A stretch of DNA of 64,000 nt from Vibrio superstes. GTDB lineage: Bacteria; Pseudomonadota; Gammaproteobacteria; Enterobacterales; Vibrionaceae. The stretch covers positions 496,001 through 560,000 of the forward strand of contig NZ_BCUR01000001.1 in NCBI RefSeq assembly GCF_003569005.1. Direction: 5' to 3'. Every line of letters starts with the position of its first letter. The stretch's first letter is position 1. Shown piece by piece: positions 63,936-64,000 of this stretch. The position numbers were made by a program, and so were the translations under genes. The notes under the pieces were generated by a model that saw only the letters and a list, made by a program, of their open reading frames with translations, was not told the origin of the DNA and did no database searches.

Positions 63936-64000
63936 TAATATTCTCCGGGGTGCAAATTAATTGCCTTTCATTCTTATGGTTATCATTCCATTGTTCATTT

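Overview
The window looks like chromosomal DNA of a marine gammaproteobacterium, most likely a Vibrio or close Vibrionaceae relative. The protein sequences (PhnR/S/T/W/X, SpeA/SpeB, SdaA, Fhs), the moderate GC content and the many intergenic palindromic repeats support this. The species cannot be named from the sequence alone.

Layout. (1) 1-12365, minus: the 5' part of one giant open frame, at least 4121 codons and still open at the window edge. It encodes a VCBS/cadherin-like repeat surface protein with a nearly homogenised 630-bp tandem repeat at about 6.2-10.9 kb. (2) 12.5-24.9 kb: a 2-aminoethylphosphonate (AEP) locus. It holds an FAD amine oxidase-like gene, phnR, a fused permease, phnT, a class III PLP enzyme and phnS on the minus strand, with divergent phnW-pbfA-phnX on the plus strand. 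Dyads resembling TGGTATATACCA lie before phnT, phnS and phnW and are candidate PhnR operators. (3) 25.1-28.9 kb: a HAD hydrolase, an MFS gene with a small His-rich protein, and an arsR-arsP pair with a perfect 16-bp inverted repeat over the arsP promoter. (4) 29.5-33.4 kb: a LamB-type sugar porin, a LacI regulator and a DMT exporter. (5) 33.4-48.7 kb: a nitrogen-scavenging island. A GntR gene is divergent from an M20 amidohydrolase/YfcC carrier/DUF1028 group. Facing it is an 11-gene minus-strand operon: PAAT-type ABC transporter, RpiR regulator, SBF symporter, AMI1-like amidase, HpxW-like Ntn hydrolase, HpxJ/PucG-like aminotransferase, AllC/HpxK-like amidohydrolase and a DUF5718-like protein. 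(6) 48.9-50.3 kb: an IS110-family (IS1111-group) element inserted in a REP-like repeat. Its 3' non-coding end carries short stretches matching both strands of the insertion site. (7) 50.6-59.7 kb: Nudix, sdaA, speA-speB, fhs and an unknown helical protein. (8) 59.8-63.9 kb: sugar genes (isomerase, mutarotase, GPH symporter).

How the parts work together. The phosphonate block is a complete route from AEP uptake to phosphonoacetaldehyde hydrolysis, with side entries for hydroxylated (PbfA) and possibly N-methylated (FAD enzyme) AEP. The hpx-like operon appears to import and take apart a ureide or amide, ending in transamination and amide hydrolysis; its true substrate is not evident. Several intergenic regions hold REP/BIME-like palindromes whose units begin with GTCA and end with TGACG. 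The strongest less-obvious signal is the match between these palindromes and the candidate guide RNA region of the IS1111-type element.
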